Below, piece by piece: positions 40,745-48,862 of a DNA stretch of 64,000 nucleotides (its first letter is position 1; the number at the start of each line of letters is the position of its first letter). The position numbers were made by a program, and so were the translations under genes. Source of the DNA: VFMC01 sp963791635. GTDB lineage: Bacteria > Actinomycetota > Acidimicrobiia > Acidimicrobiales > Ilumatobacteraceae. Below the pieces are notes generated by a model. That model worked only from the letters and a program-made list of their open reading frames with translations, was not told the origin of the DNA and ran no database searches. Location: assembly GCA_963791635.1 (NCBI GenBank), contig CAWBTC010000005.1, positions 682,001 to 746,000 on the forward strand, given 5' to 3'.

Positions 40745-41293
40745 ATGACCTGGGTCATCCTCGGCATCATCGTGTTGCTCGTGATCGTTGCCATCCTCAC
40801 GTACAACGGCCTCATCCGCAGCCGCAACCAGGTGGAGAACTCCTGGTCGCAGATCGATGTGCAGCTCAAGCGCCGCATCGATCTGATCCCCAACCTGGTC
40901 GAGACGGTCAAGGCCTACGCGGCCCACGAGAAGGAAACCCTCGACGCCGTGATCCAGGCCCGCAACGCGGCCATGACCGCGAGTTCCGACCCGCACGCCC
41001 AGGCCGCCGCCGACAACCAGATGACGGGTGCCCTGCGTCAGTTGTTCGCCCTGTCAGAGGCTTACCCCGACCTGAAGGCGAACCAGAACTTCCTGGCCCT
41101 CCAAGAGGAGCTGAGCGCGACCGAGGGTCGCGTCGCCTACGCGCGGCAGTTCTACAACGACACGGTGCTCAACTACAACAACAAGCTCCAGGCGTTCCCG
41201 ACCGTCATCTTCGCCAACCTGTTGAAGTTCGACAAGCGCGAGTACTTCGAGGCCGACGAAGGGTCACGGGAAGTCCCCAAGATCGGGTTCTGA
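40745..41293 (+). CDS. lemA: LemA family protein
   Basis: The 182-residue protein has one N-terminal membrane helix (VILGIIVLLVIVAILTYNGLI) followed by the LemA helical domain: NQVENSWSQIDVQLKRRIDLIPNLVETVKAYA, LQEELSATEGRVAYARQFYND, YNNKLQAFP. The cellular role is unclear; it often travels with HtpX or other membrane proteases, as here. A strong AGAGAAGGAAG precedes ATG 40745. It is 49 bp after pimA. Confidence 0.95.
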   Translation: MTWVILGIIVLLVIVAILTYNGLIRSRNQVENSWSQIDVQLKRRIDLIPNLVETVKAYAAHEKETLDAVIQARNAAMTASSDPHAQAAADNQMTGALRQLFALSEAYPDLKANQNFLALQEELSATEGRVAYARQFYNDTVLNYNNKLQAFPTVIFANLLKFDKREYFEADEGSREVPKIGF

Positions 41294-41371
41294 GCGCAGC
41301 GGGGAGCGCTGCGACCAGGGAGTTCGATCCCCTCAGCGGGGGAGTGCCGGTGCACTCGCGGCCCTCGCCGT

Positions 41372-41377
41372 TACCCT
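41372..41377 (+). promoter_or_regulatory. -10 hexamer TACCCT for htpX
   Basis: TACCCT lies ten bases before ATG 41388 in the 94-bp lemA-htpX gap; no Shine-Dalgarno sequence is seen. Confidence 0.4.
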
Positions 41378-41387
41378 GTCGTCCGTC

Positions 41388-42293
41388 ATGTTCGAACTCA
41401 TCCGTGCGAATCGGCGGCGCAGCGTTCTGCTCGTCGCCGGCTTCGTCGCCTTCCTCGCACTCGTCGGCGCCGCCATCGGTGCCCTCACGGGCTACGGCCT
41501 GTGGGGCACGATCATCGCCCTCGTCATCTCTGCCGCAATCGCTTTCGGGTCGTACTGGAAGGCCGATGCCATCGCGCTCGCGGTCAGTCGGGCCCACCCT
41601 GCCGATGCCGAGCAGTACCAGCGGCTGCACAACCTCGTCGAGGGCCTGTGCATCGCAAGTGGCTTGCCCAAGCCCAGGATCTACATCGTCGACGACCCGG
41701 CCCCGAATGCGTTCGCCACGGGCCGAAACCCGCGTCACGCCGCGATCGCCGTCACCACGGGACTGTTGGAGAAGCTGAACCGGGTGGAGCTCGAAGGCGT
41801 GCTCGCCCACGAGCTGTCGCACATCCGCAACTACGACATCCTCGTCAGCACCCTGGCCGTCACCCTCGTCGGTGCGATCGCGATCCTCACCGACACCGCG
41901 ATCCGCCTGATGTGGTGGAACGGTGGCCGCGTTTCGCGCGACGGAGACCGCCAGGACGGCAACAACCCGCTGGCATATCTCGGGTTCATCCTGCTGATCT
42001 TCGCGCCGATCCTCGCCAAGGCCATGCAGGCAACGATCAGTCGCCAACGCGAGACCCTCGCCGACGTGAGCGCCTGCCAGATGACCCGGTACCCGCCGGG
42101 CCTCATCTCGGCGCTCGAGAAGCTGCGTGACGACACCACCGTCACGCATTCGGCGTCCACGGCGACCGCACACATGTGGATCGAGCAGCCGATGTCCGGC
42201 GTCGGCGACAAGGGCAAGCTCGGCGGGATCCATCGCATGTTCGACACCCACCCCCCGCTCGAAGAGCGCATCGCCCTGCTGAGGGAACTGTGA
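41388..42293 (+). CDS. htpX: M48 membrane zinc metalloprotease HtpX-like
   Basis: The 301-residue protein has the zinc motif HELSH in LEGVLAHELSHIRNYD and the third ligand Glu in RETLADVSACQMT. Four hydrophobic segments are seen, two at the N-terminus (SVLLVAGFVAFLALVGAAIG, IIALVISAAIAFG) and two after the motif (ILVSTLAVTLVGAIAIL, LAYLGFILLIFAPILAKAM). HtpX degrades damaged membrane proteins. The stop overlaps the next gene start by 4 bp. LemA upstream is a common partner. Confidence 0.94.
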   Translation: MFELIRANRRRSVLLVAGFVAFLALVGAAIGALTGYGLWGTIIALVISAAIAFGSYWKADAIALAVSRAHPADAEQYQRLHNLVEGLCIASGLPKPRIYIVDDPAPNAFATGRNPRHAAIAVTTGLLEKLNRVELEGVLAHELSHIRNYDILVSTLAVTLVGAIAILTDTAIRLMWWNGGRVSRDGDRQDGNNPLAYLGFILLIFAPILAKAMQATISRQRETLADVSACQMTRYPPGLISALEKLRDDTTVTHSASTATAHMWIEQPMSGVGDKGKLGGIHRMFDTHPPLEERIALLREL

Positions 42294-43417
42294 CCCCATC
42301 GCACCGCACCCCGTCCGTTCGCACCAGGCGCTGGCCCCGCTTCATCGCCGGCATCGCGCTCGCCGGCTTGGTCGTCGCCGCCTGCGGCGGCGGCGATGAT
42401 GCTTCCCCCGCCACCTCCACCACCTCGGCGGCTCCGGCGCCGGAGACCACCGAGGCCGCGACGACCACGACCGCACAGTCGCCGGCCACGACCGAGGGCG
42501 AGCCCACCACCACGGTGCGCGACGAGCCCGGTCCCGTCATGCCGCTCACCGGATTGGCAGTCGAGGACGATGTGGTCGCTGCCCGACCTGCGATGGTCTT
42601 CAAGGTCGACAACCACCCGGAGTCGCGCCCGCAGTTCGGGCTGAACGGCGCGGACATCGTGTTCGAGGAGAACGTCGAGAAGCTCACCAGGTTCGCCGCC
42701 GTGTTCCAGACGAATGCACCCGCCAAGGTGGGGCCGATCCGTTCGGGGCGCACCCAGGACGTCGACCTGCTCGAGTCGTACATCCAGCCGTTGTTCGTGT
42801 GGAGCGGCGGCAACCAGAACGTCACCCGGGCGATCAACGACAGCGAGCTGATCAGCCTCAGCCCCACCACCACCCGCAACGTGGGCATGTTCCGGGCCAA
42901 GCGGGGCAACGAGGACTCGGAGCACACGTTGTACGGCGATGCTGTGCAGCTCTACGAGGCGTTCACGCCGATCTTCAACCCGCCGCCCCCGCCGCAGTTC
43001 ACCTACCGGGAACCCGACGAGGCATTCAACGGCGAGACGTCCAAGGGCGTCGACCTGACGATGGATGGGGTGAAGGTCCGGTGGACGTGGGATCGCAAGT
43101 CGGCGATGTATCTGCGTGAGCAGGACGGCAAGCCGCACGACACCGACTTCGGTCAGGTCAACGCCGTCAATGTGGTGGTGCTCGAGGTCGACTACCGGCC
43201 CAGCCCTGCCGATTCGCGGAGTCCGGAAGCCCAGACCATCGGTACCGGCATCGCCTACGTGTTCACGGGCGGCGTGCTGATCACGGGCACCTGGACCCGC
43301 GCCGACTCGGTCAGCCCGTTCACCCTGACCGACGAAAACGGCTCCGTCATCGCCCTCACGCCGGGGCGCACCTGGGTGGAACTACCCCGCTCGGGCAAGA
43401 CCACGCCGATCTCTTGA
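42290..43417 (+). CDS. DUF3048-domain lipoprotein (YerB-like)
   Basis: GTG 42290 overlaps the htpX stop and begins a 375-residue protein with a basic start, a membrane segment and a lipobox (GLVVAACGGG) at about residue 31, so it is likely lipid-anchored on the outer face. A Thr/Ala-rich linker follows (about 35-80). The DUF3048 domain includes LTGLAVEDDVVAARPAMVFKVDN, PAKVGPIRSGRTQDV, and VVLEVDYRPSP. The function of the family is unknown. It is probably expressed with htpX. Confidence 0.9.
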   Translation: MTPSHRTPSVRTRRWPRFIAGIALAGLVVAACGGGDDASPATSTTSAAPAPETTEAATTTTAQSPATTEGEPTTTVRDEPGPVMPLTGLAVEDDVVAARPAMVFKVDNHPESRPQFGLNGADIVFEENVEKLTRFAAVFQTNAPAKVGPIRSGRTQDVDLLESYIQPLFVWSGGNQNVTRAINDSELISLSPTTTRNVGMFRAKRGNEDSEHTLYGDAVQLYEAFTPIFNPPPPPQFTYREPDEAFNGETSKGVDLTMDGVKVRWTWDRKSAMYLREQDGKPHDTDFGQVNAVNVVVLEVDYRPSPADSRSPEAQTIGTGIAYVFTGGVLITGTWTRADSVSPFTLTDENGSVIALTPGRTWVELPRSGKTTPIS

Positions 43418-43434
43418 CCGACGGCTCCGAGCGG

Positions 43435-43449
43435 AGCCGGAAACCGGCT
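43435..43449 (+). terminator. hairpin AGCCGG-AAA-CCGGCT after the lipoprotein gene
   Basis: A perfect 6-bp stem with a 3-nt loop lies 18 bp after the lipoprotein stop. There is no T-run, so termination is only suggested. Confidence 0.4.
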
Positions 43450-43508
43450 GTTACCGGTGCCACCACGAAGCGGGTGAATCGGCTGTGGGTCGCCCTTGGC
43501 TGCCCGGA

Positions 43509-43514
43509 TACGAT
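43509..43514 (+). promoter_or_regulatory. -10 hexamer TACGAT for pdxS
   Basis: TACGAT is followed by six bases and ATG 43521, with no ribosome binding site. Confidence 0.45.
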
Positions 43515-43520
43515 GATCGG

Positions 43521-44429
43521 ATGAGTTCGAACTCGTCCGATTCCTCACCCGCCGGATCGAAGGGCACCTACCGCGTCAAGCGTGGCCTGGCCGAGATGAT
43601 GAAGGGCGGCGTGATCATGGACGTCGTCAACGCGGAGCAGGCGAAGATCGCCGAGGACTCCGGTGCCTGCGCCGTCATGGCGCTCGAGCGCGTGCCTGCC
43701 GACATCCGTCGTGACGGTGGTGTGGCCCGGATGAGCGACCCGGAGATGATCGATGGCATCAAGGCTGCTGTCACCATTCCCGTGATGGCCAAGGTGCGCA
43801 TCGGACACTTCGTCGAGGCGCAGATCCTCGAGGCGCTGGGCGTCGACTACATCGACGAGAGTGAGGTGCTCACCCCCGCCGACGAGACGCATCACATCGA
43901 CAAGTTCGCGTTCACGGTCCCGTTCGTGTGCGGCGCGACCAACCTCGGTGAGGCGCTGCGTCGGATCAGCGAGGGCGCGTGCATGATCCGATCGAAGGGT
44001 GAGGCCGGTACGGGCAACATCGTCGAGGCCGTTCGTCACCTGCGCAGCATCATCGGCGACATGCGCAAGATCACCCAAGCCGACTCGGCCGAGCTGTTCC
44101 AGTGGGCCAAGCAGCTGCAAGCCCCGCTGCCGCTCGTCCAGGAGATCGCCGAGACCGGCTGGCTCCCCGTGCCGCTGTTCTGCGCGGGTGGCATTGCGAC
44201 CCCGGCCGACGCGGCCCTCGCGATGCAGTTGGGCGCGCAGGCCGTGTTCGTCGGCTCGGGCATCTTCAAGAGCGATGACCCGATGCCTCGCGCCAAGGCG
44301 ATCGTCGAGGCCACGACGCACTTCCGGGATCCGCACATCCTCGCCAAGGTCAGCCGCAACCTCGGCGCGCCGATGACCGGCATCGGCATGGACGAGATCA
44401 ACCAGCGGTACGCAGAACGCGGTTGGTGA
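43521..44429 (+). CDS. pdxS: pyridoxal 5'-phosphate synthase, synthase subunit
   Basis: The 302-residue TIM barrel carries KRGLAEMMKGGVIMDVVN with the first catalytic Lys region, RIGHFVEAQILEALGVDYIDESEVLTPAD with the Lys in MAKVRIGHF, SKGEAGTGNIVEAVRHLR (phosphate loop) and CAGGIATPADAALAMQLGAQAVFVGSGIFKS. It builds PLP from ribose 5-phosphate, glyceraldehyde 3-phosphate and ammonia supplied by PdxT. ATG 43521 is chosen over the frame start 43485. pdxT follows 38 bp downstream. Confidence 0.97.
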   Translation: MSSNSSDSSPAGSKGTYRVKRGLAEMMKGGVIMDVVNAEQAKIAEDSGACAVMALERVPADIRRDGGVARMSDPEMIDGIKAAVTIPVMAKVRIGHFVEAQILEALGVDYIDESEVLTPADETHHIDKFAFTVPFVCGATNLGEALRRISEGACMIRSKGEAGTGNIVEAVRHLRSIIGDMRKITQADSAELFQWAKQLQAPLPLVQEIAETGWLPVPLFCAGGIATPADAALAMQLGAQAVFVGSGIFKSDDPMPRAKAIVEATTHFRDPHILAKVSRNLGAPMTGIGMDEINQRYAERGW

Positions 44430-44467
44430 GTCTGCTGTGACGAGCTCGGCAGCGGAGCGGCCCCCAG

Positions 44468-45137
44468 GTGGACGATCACGTGTCTGCTTCGCCGCGCTCC
44501 AGCTCGTCTGACGGCTCGTCCGGTCGTTCCTCGGGCGAGGCCCGGCCCGTGATCGGGGTGCTCGCCCTCCAGGGCGCGTTCGAAGCGCACCAGCGTGCGC
44601 TCGACGAACTCGGTGCGCTGACACGTCAGGTGCGCACGCCGGCCGATCTCAGCCGGAGTCGACGCATTGGTGATGCCCGGCGGTGAGAGCACCACCATGT
44701 CTCGCCTGCTGCAGACTGCGGGACTCTTCGATCCGCTCGGAGCGCGTCTCGCCGAGGGCATGCCTGTGTTCGGAACGTGCGCAGGGATGATCCTGCTGGC
44801 TGTCGACGTGCTCGACGGGAGACCCGACCAGCGCAGCTTCGGTGTCATCGATCTCTCGGTCCGACGCAACGGGTACGGCCGCCAGGTCGACAGCTTCGAA
44901 GCCGATGTCGTCGTCGAAGGTCTTGGCGAGGCGTTCCACATGGTGTTCATCCGGGCACCGAAGGTGGAACACGCCGGCGACGCGGTCGAGGTGCTCGCCA
45001 GCCTCGACGGGGTGCCCGTGCTCGCCCGCCAGGGCTCAGCGCTCGTCGCCTCTTTCCATCCCGAGCTCACCCGCGATCGTCGCCTGCACGCGATGTTCCT
45101 CGACATGGTCCATACTTCCGCGGCTACCGCCGCCTGA
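44468..45137 (+). CDS. pdxT: pyridoxal 5'-phosphate synthase, glutaminase subunit, frameshifted near 44651
   Basis: The first frame reads VIGVLALQGAFEAHQRALDELGA...VRTPADL, and the second continues MPGGESTTMSRLLQTAGLFDPL, then FGTCAGMILLAVDVLDG with the nucleophile Cys, and HPELTRDRRLHAMF with the catalytic His-Glu. An extra A at about 44651 separates the parts; without it the join reads ADLAGVDALVMPGGEST, the usual PdxT sequence. An assembly error is likely because PdxT is needed for PdxS to use glutamine. GTG 44468 is the tentative start. The N-terminal Ser-rich 25 residues may not be translated. Confidence 0.88.
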
Positions 45138-45171
45138 GCACAACCCGCTCAGCTCACACTCGGAGACAGAG

Positions 45172-45912
45172 ATGTCCGGTCATTCCAAATGGGCAACGAT
45201 CAAGCACAAGAAGGGTGCCGCCGACGCCAAGCGCGCCAAGATCTTCGCCAAGCTCGCCCGCCAGCTCGAGGTTGCTGCCCGCGACGGCGGCGGTGATCCG
45301 TCGACCAACGCCACGCTTCGCACCCAGGTGCTGAAGGCGAAGGCGGCATCGATGAACAACGACCTGATCGACCGAGCCATCAAACGCGGCACGGGTCAGA
45401 ACGATGGTGGCACCTACGAGAACATCACCTACGAGGGTTACGCCCCTGGTGGCGTCGGGCTGTTGGTCGACGTGCTCACCGACAACCGCAACCGCAGCAG
45501 TGCCGACGTCCGCAACATCTTCTCCAAGCTCGGCGGATCGTTGGCCGAGCCGGGGGCGGTCGGCTGGCAGTTCAGCCGCAAGGGTGTGATCCTGGCAACC
45601 GGTGGTGAGGACGACGTGATGATCGCCGCACTCGAAGCGGGTGCCGAGGACGTTGCGGCCGACGGCGAAGGCTTCCGCATCACCTGCCCGCCGTCGGAGG
45701 TGTATGACGTGCGCGACGCGCTCGAAGCAGCCGGTGTCACCGTGGTGTCGGCAGAGTCGACGATGGTGTCGTCGACGGTGATCGAGGTGAGCGATCTCGA
45801 CGACGCCAGGAAGATCCTCCGCATCGTTGATGCGCTCGAGGACAATGACGACGTGCAAGACGTCTACGGCAACTTCGACATCAGCGAAGAGCTCATGGAA
45901 GCGGTCGGCTGA
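45172..45912 (+). CDS. YebC/PmpR-family regulatory protein (TACO1-like)
   Basis: The 246-residue protein has the full family sequence: MSGHSKWATIKHKKGAADAK, GGDPSTNATLRTQVLKAKAASM, TYEGYAPGGVGLLVDVLTDN, and the C-terminal DIEELMEA-like NFDISEELMEAVG. YebC proteins act as transcription regulators or as ribosome-associated factors that relieve stalling. The location between pdxT and ruvC is conserved in actinobacteria. It overlaps the next start by one base (TGATG). Confidence 0.95.
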   Translation: MSGHSKWATIKHKKGAADAKRAKIFAKLARQLEVAARDGGGDPSTNATLRTQVLKAKAASMNNDLIDRAIKRGTGQNDGGTYENITYEGYAPGGVGLLVDVLTDNRNRSSADVRNIFSKLGGSLAEPGAVGWQFSRKGVILATGGEDDVMIAALEAGAEDVAADGEGFRITCPPSEVYDVRDALEAAGVTVVSAESTMVSSTVIEVSDLDDARKILRIVDALEDNDDVQDVYGNFDISEELMEAVG

Positions 45913-46364
45913 TGAGCATCGGTGTCGGCGACCAGGCGCCCGATTTCTCCCTGCCCAGCACCGGCGGCTCCGATGTCGCGCTGAAGGACTTCGTCGGTCG
46001 ACCGGTGGTGCTCGTCTTCTACCCGGGCGACGACACACCGGTGTGCACGAAGCAACTCAACAGCTACAACGACGACCTCGCCCAATTCGAAGCCCTCGAC
46101 GCCCAGGTGCTCGGCATCTCGGCTCAGGGACTCGACAGCCACGAGAAGTTCTCGGGCAAGCACGGGTTCAAGTTCCCGTTGTTGGCCGACACCGACAAGA
46201 AGGTCGCAGGCCTGTACGGCACGCTCGGCCCGATCGGCTTCCCCCGGCGCAGTGTTTTCATCATCGACGCCTCCGGCATCGTGCGCTATGCGCATCGCGC
46301 CATTGCCGGTCTCACGTATCGACCGGTGAGCGAACTGGTCGAGGTGCTCCAGAAGCTCTCCTGA
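45912..46364 (+). CDS. Bcp/PrxQ-type peroxiredoxin
   Basis: The 150-residue thioredoxin-fold protein has DFSLPSTGGSDVAL and VLVFYPGDDTPVCTKQLNSYN with the peroxidatic Cys. The second Cys that many PrxQ proteins use for disulphide resolution is absent, so it is of the 1-Cys kind and needs an external thiol, plausibly mycothiol or thioredoxin. It reduces hydroperoxides in the cytoplasm. ATG 45912 overlaps the YebC stop by one base, so the two are translationally coupled. This insertion between yebC and ruvC differs from the mycobacterial order. Confidence 0.92.
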   Translation: MSIGVGDQAPDFSLPSTGGSDVALKDFVGRPVVLVFYPGDDTPVCTKQLNSYNDDLAQFEALDAQVLGISAQGLDSHEKFSGKHGFKFPLLADTDKKVAGLYGTLGPIGFPRRSVFIIDASGIVRYAHRAIAGLTYRPVSELVEVLQKLS

Positions 46365-46392
46365 GATACCCCGCGCCGATGCAGCGCGCTGC

Positions 46393-46398
46393 TAGAGT
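46393..46398 (+). promoter_or_regulatory. -10 hexamer TAGAGT upstream of ruvC
   Basis: TAGAGT stands seven bases before GTG 46406 of the short ORF. It would also be the promoter of ruvCAB with an 80-100 nt leader. Confidence 0.42.
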
Positions 46399-46405
46399 CG
46401 TACGC

Positions 46406-46453
46406 GTGTTCGCCCAAGCTGCGCTCGATGTGATCGGACCGGTCGGTCGGTGA
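46406..46453 (+). CDS. possible 15-residue leader ORF before ruvC
   Basis: GTG to TGA gives VFAQAALDVIGPVGR. It begins seven bases after a -10-like hexamer, as do many starts here, and ends within the 15-bp tandem repeat. It might be translated from the leaderless end of the ruvCAB transcript. Support is spacing only. Confidence 0.25.
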   Translation: MFAQAALDVIGPVGR

Positions 46454-46470
46454 CTGGTCGGTCGGTGACT
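46441..46470. repeat. two 15-bp tandem units upstream of ruvC
   Basis: GGTCGGTCGGTGACT occurs twice in tandem (46441-46455, 46456-46470), followed by a partial unit GGTTCGGT. It lies 24 bp before the ruvC start. Confidence 0.9.
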
Positions 46471-46493
46471 GGTTCGGTACTGCGACGATCCGC

Positions 46494-47036
46494 GTGCTGG
46501 GCATCGATCCCGGGCTCACACGCTGTGGCTATGCGGTGATCGAGGCGCATGGATCGCACACGGTGCGAGCGCTGTCGATGGGCGTGCTGCGCACCCCGCC
46601 CAGTTCGCCGTTGCCGCAACGTCTGGCCGAACTGAAAGGTGAGCTGGCGGCGCTGATCGCCGAGTTCGCACCCCACGCCGTCGCGGTCGAGCAGGTCTTC
46701 TTCCAGGTGAACGTGCGCACGGCGATGAGCGTCGGCCAGGCCAGCGGGCTCGCACTCGCCGAGGCCGCGGCAGCTGGCTGCGACGTGGTGCAGTACACGC
46801 CGAACCAGGTGAAGAACGCAGTCGCCGGATGGGGTGGGGCCGACAAGGCACAGGTGCAGAAGATGGTGCAGGCCCGGCTCGGTCTCACCGTGGTGCCCGA
46901 GCCGCCAGACGCCGCCGACGCCGCGGCATTGGCGCTGTGCCACCTGGCGATGGCGCCAATGGCGGCGCAGGTGGCGGCGCAGATGACGGCAGTGAAGGAG
47001 CGGCAGGCCCGGGCTGCCGCTGGCATGGAACGGTAG
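46494..47036 (+). CDS. ruvC: Holliday junction endonuclease RuvC
   Basis: The 180-residue protein has GIDPGLTRCGYAVIE with the first catalytic Asp, AVAVEQVFFQVN with the Glu, and DAADAAALALCHLA with the C-terminal Asp pair of the RNase H-like fold. Phe in FFQVNVRTA is the usual junction-sensing position. It resolves Holliday junctions in concert with RuvAB. GTG 46494 begins the conserved part (MLGIDPGLT). ruvA follows 9 bp downstream. Confidence 0.96.
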   Translation: MLGIDPGLTRCGYAVIEAHGSHTVRALSMGVLRTPPSSPLPQRLAELKGELAALIAEFAPHAVAVEQVFFQVNVRTAMSVGQASGLALAEAAAAGCDVVQYTPNQVKNAVAGWGGADKAQVQKMVQARLGLTVVPEPPDAADAAALALCHLAMAPMAAQVAAQMTAVKERQARAAAGMER

Positions 47037-47045
47037 GAGACCACG

Positions 47046-47684
47046 ATGATCGGATCCCTGAGGGGCACGGTGCTGGAGCGATCCGGCGACAGCTCGGTAC
47101 TGGTGGAAGTGAGTGGCGTCGGGTACGTCGTCGCGGTCACGCCACGCACCCTGGCCGAACTCGAGCCGTCGTCGCCGGCGTTCTTGTACATCCATCACCA
47201 CATCCGCGAAGACGCCCAGACGCTCTACGGGTTCCGCCTGCGTGACGAGCGGGCCACGTTCGAGATCCTCATCGGCACCCACGGCATCGGCCCCGCCCTG
47301 GCGATGGCCATCCTCGGCACCCATGCCCCGTCGGCGCTCGTCGACATCGTCGCCACGAACGACCAGAGCGCGCTCACGTTGGTGCCAGGGGTCGGCAAGA
47401 AGACCGCCGAGCGCCTGCTGATCGAGCTGCGCAACCGGATGAGCCTGCCGATGCTCGACCCGGTGGGAGCAGGTGTGGGCGGCAGCGGCGGTGCGACGAG
47501 CGTCGTGAGTGACGTGCGCGAGGCGCTCGCCGGTCTCGGATATGGTCCGGACGAGGTGCGTGACGTGTTGCGCGAGCTGCCCTCCACCAGTGCCACCAGT
47601 GCCACCAGTGCCACCAGTGCCACCAGCGATGCGTCCACCTTGCTCCGTGACGCCTTGAAGCTGTTGGGGGCCAAGCGTGCGTGA
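47046..47684 (+). CDS. ruvA: Holliday junction DNA helicase subunit RuvA
   Basis: The 212-residue protein has the OB-fold start MIGSLRGTVLERSGDSSVLVEVSGVGY, two helix-hairpin-helix motifs (GIGPALAMAIL, LVPGVGKKTAERLLIEL), and a domain III at about 165-212 (REALAGLGYGPDEVRDVLREL ... LLRDALKLLGAKRA). Between the helices of domain III is an (SAT)n tract of about a dozen residues that other RuvA proteins lack. Domain III contacts RuvB, so the tract lengthens this flexible part. The ruvB start overlaps the ruvA end by 8 bp. Confidence 0.96.
   Translation: MIGSLRGTVLERSGDSSVLVEVSGVGYVVAVTPRTLAELEPSSPAFLYIHHHIREDAQTLYGFRLRDERATFEILIGTHGIGPALAMAILGTHAPSALVDIVATNDQSALTLVPGVGKKTAERLLIELRNRMSLPMLDPVGAGVGGSGGATSVVSDVREALAGLGYGPDEVRDVLRELPSTSATSATSATSATSDASTLLRDALKLLGAKRA
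47584..47626. repeat. 9-bp tandem repeats in ruvA encoding SAT
   Basis: Four to five units of CACCAGTGC in tandem encode SATSATSATSAT within domain III of RuvA. Confidence 0.9.
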
Positions 47685-48732
47685 GGAGTTCATCGACCCG
47701 TTGGCCACACGTCCGGTGGATCCGCGCCCGATCGACGATGCCGACCAGGTCGACGACGTCGGCCTGCGCCCGAAGCGGCTGTCGGAGTTCGTCGGCCAGC
47801 GCGAGCTGAAAGAGCACCTCGCGATCGTGCTCGAGGCAGCGAAGAAACGCGGCCAACCGGCCGACCACATCCTGCTCGCCGGTCCGCCGGGTCTGGGCAA
47901 GACGTCGATGGCAGGCATCGTCGCTGCCGAGATGGGCGTGCATCTCCTCATCACCTCGGGTCCGGCGTTGGAGCGTGCGGGCGATCTCGCCGCGATCCTC
48001 ACCAAGCTCGAAGAGGGCGACGTGCTCTTCATCGACGAGATCCACCGGCTGTCTCGCGCGGTCGAGGAGATCCTGTACCCGGCGATGGAGGACTTCCAGC
48101 TCGACATCGTCGTCGGCAAGGGCCCGGCAGCGTCGAGCATCCGCCTCACACTGCCGCCGTTCACGCTCATCGGCGCCACCACGCGCACGGGCATGATCAC
48201 CGGGCCGTTGCGTGATCGCTTCGGTCTCGTGGCCCGCCTCGACTACTACACCGACGACGAGCTCGAGGCGATCGTGCTGCGTGCAGCAGGCATTCTGCGC
48301 GTCGACATCGAGACCGAAGGCGCGTGGGAGATCGCTCGCCGTTCGCGAGGCACGCCACGCATCGCCAACCGCCTCCTGCGTCGCGTCCGTGACTATGCCG
48401 AGGTGCGAGGTGACGGCACGATCAGCGAGGCCACGGCGAAGAAGGGCTTGAAGCTGTTCGGTGTCGACGAGCTCGGTCTCGACAAGGTCGACCGGGCGAT
48501 CCTCAATGCGATCTGCGTGCAGTTCAATGGTGGTCCCGTGGGCCTCAGCACGGTCGCGATCGGCGTCGGGGAGCAGCCCGAGACGGTCGAGGACATGTAC
48601 GAGCCGTTCCTCATCCAGCAGGGCATGATCGCACGCACACCTCGCGGTCGTGTGGCGATGCCTGCTGCGTGGGCTCACCTCGGGCTCGCACTTCCGGCCG
48701 ACCGCGGCGGTCTGCCCAGCCTGTTCGACTGA
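47677..48732 (+). CDS. ruvB: Holliday junction branch-migration ATPase RuvB
   Basis: The 351-residue AAA+ protein has LRPKRLSEFVGQRELKEHL, Walker A GPPGLGKTS, Walker B FIDEIHRLSRAVEEILYPAMED, sensor 1 LIGATTRTGMITGPLRDRF and sensor 2 RGTPRIANRLLRRVRDYA, then a winged helix with GLSTVAIGVGEQPETVEDMYEPFLIQ. It drives branch migration with RuvA. GTG 47677 overlaps ruvA. Two hairpins follow the stop and probably end the ruvCAB transcript. Confidence 0.98.
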   Translation: MREEFIDPLATRPVDPRPIDDADQVDDVGLRPKRLSEFVGQRELKEHLAIVLEAAKKRGQPADHILLAGPPGLGKTSMAGIVAAEMGVHLLITSGPALERAGDLAAILTKLEEGDVLFIDEIHRLSRAVEEILYPAMEDFQLDIVVGKGPAASSIRLTLPPFTLIGATTRTGMITGPLRDRFGLVARLDYYTDDELEAIVLRAAGILRVDIETEGAWEIARRSRGTPRIANRLLRRVRDYAEVRGDGTISEATAKKGLKLFGVDELGLDKVDRAILNAICVQFNGGPVGLSTVAIGVGEQPETVEDMYEPFLIQQGMIARTPRGRVAMPAAWAHLGLALPADRGGLPSLFD

Positions 48733-48736
48733 CACA

Positions 48737-48783
48737 CACGGGGCTCCGCCCCGTGGACCCCGGATGCTGGGGCTCCGCCCCAG
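48737..48783. terminator. two GGGGCTCCGCCCC hairpins between convergent genes
   Basis: CACGGGGCTCCGCCCCGTG (48737-48755) and CTGGGGCTCCGCCCCAG (48767-48783) are perfect hairpins with the same core. They lie between ruvB (+) and the dienelactone hydrolase gene (-). There is no T-run. The shared core suggests a repetitive element serving as a two-way terminator. Confidence 0.7.
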
Positions 48784-48862
48784 ACCGATTCGTCAGTGGG
48801 TGTTCGTCGCGAGACGGGTGTGGTGATGCCAGAAGGAAGTGACGCCTGAACGGCTTTGCCGG

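Noticed and set aside
46392..48200. 602-codon minus-strand frame across ruvCAB
   Set aside because: It is antisense to ruvC, ruvA and ruvB with all their motifs intact, and the translated product looks like a shadow frame.
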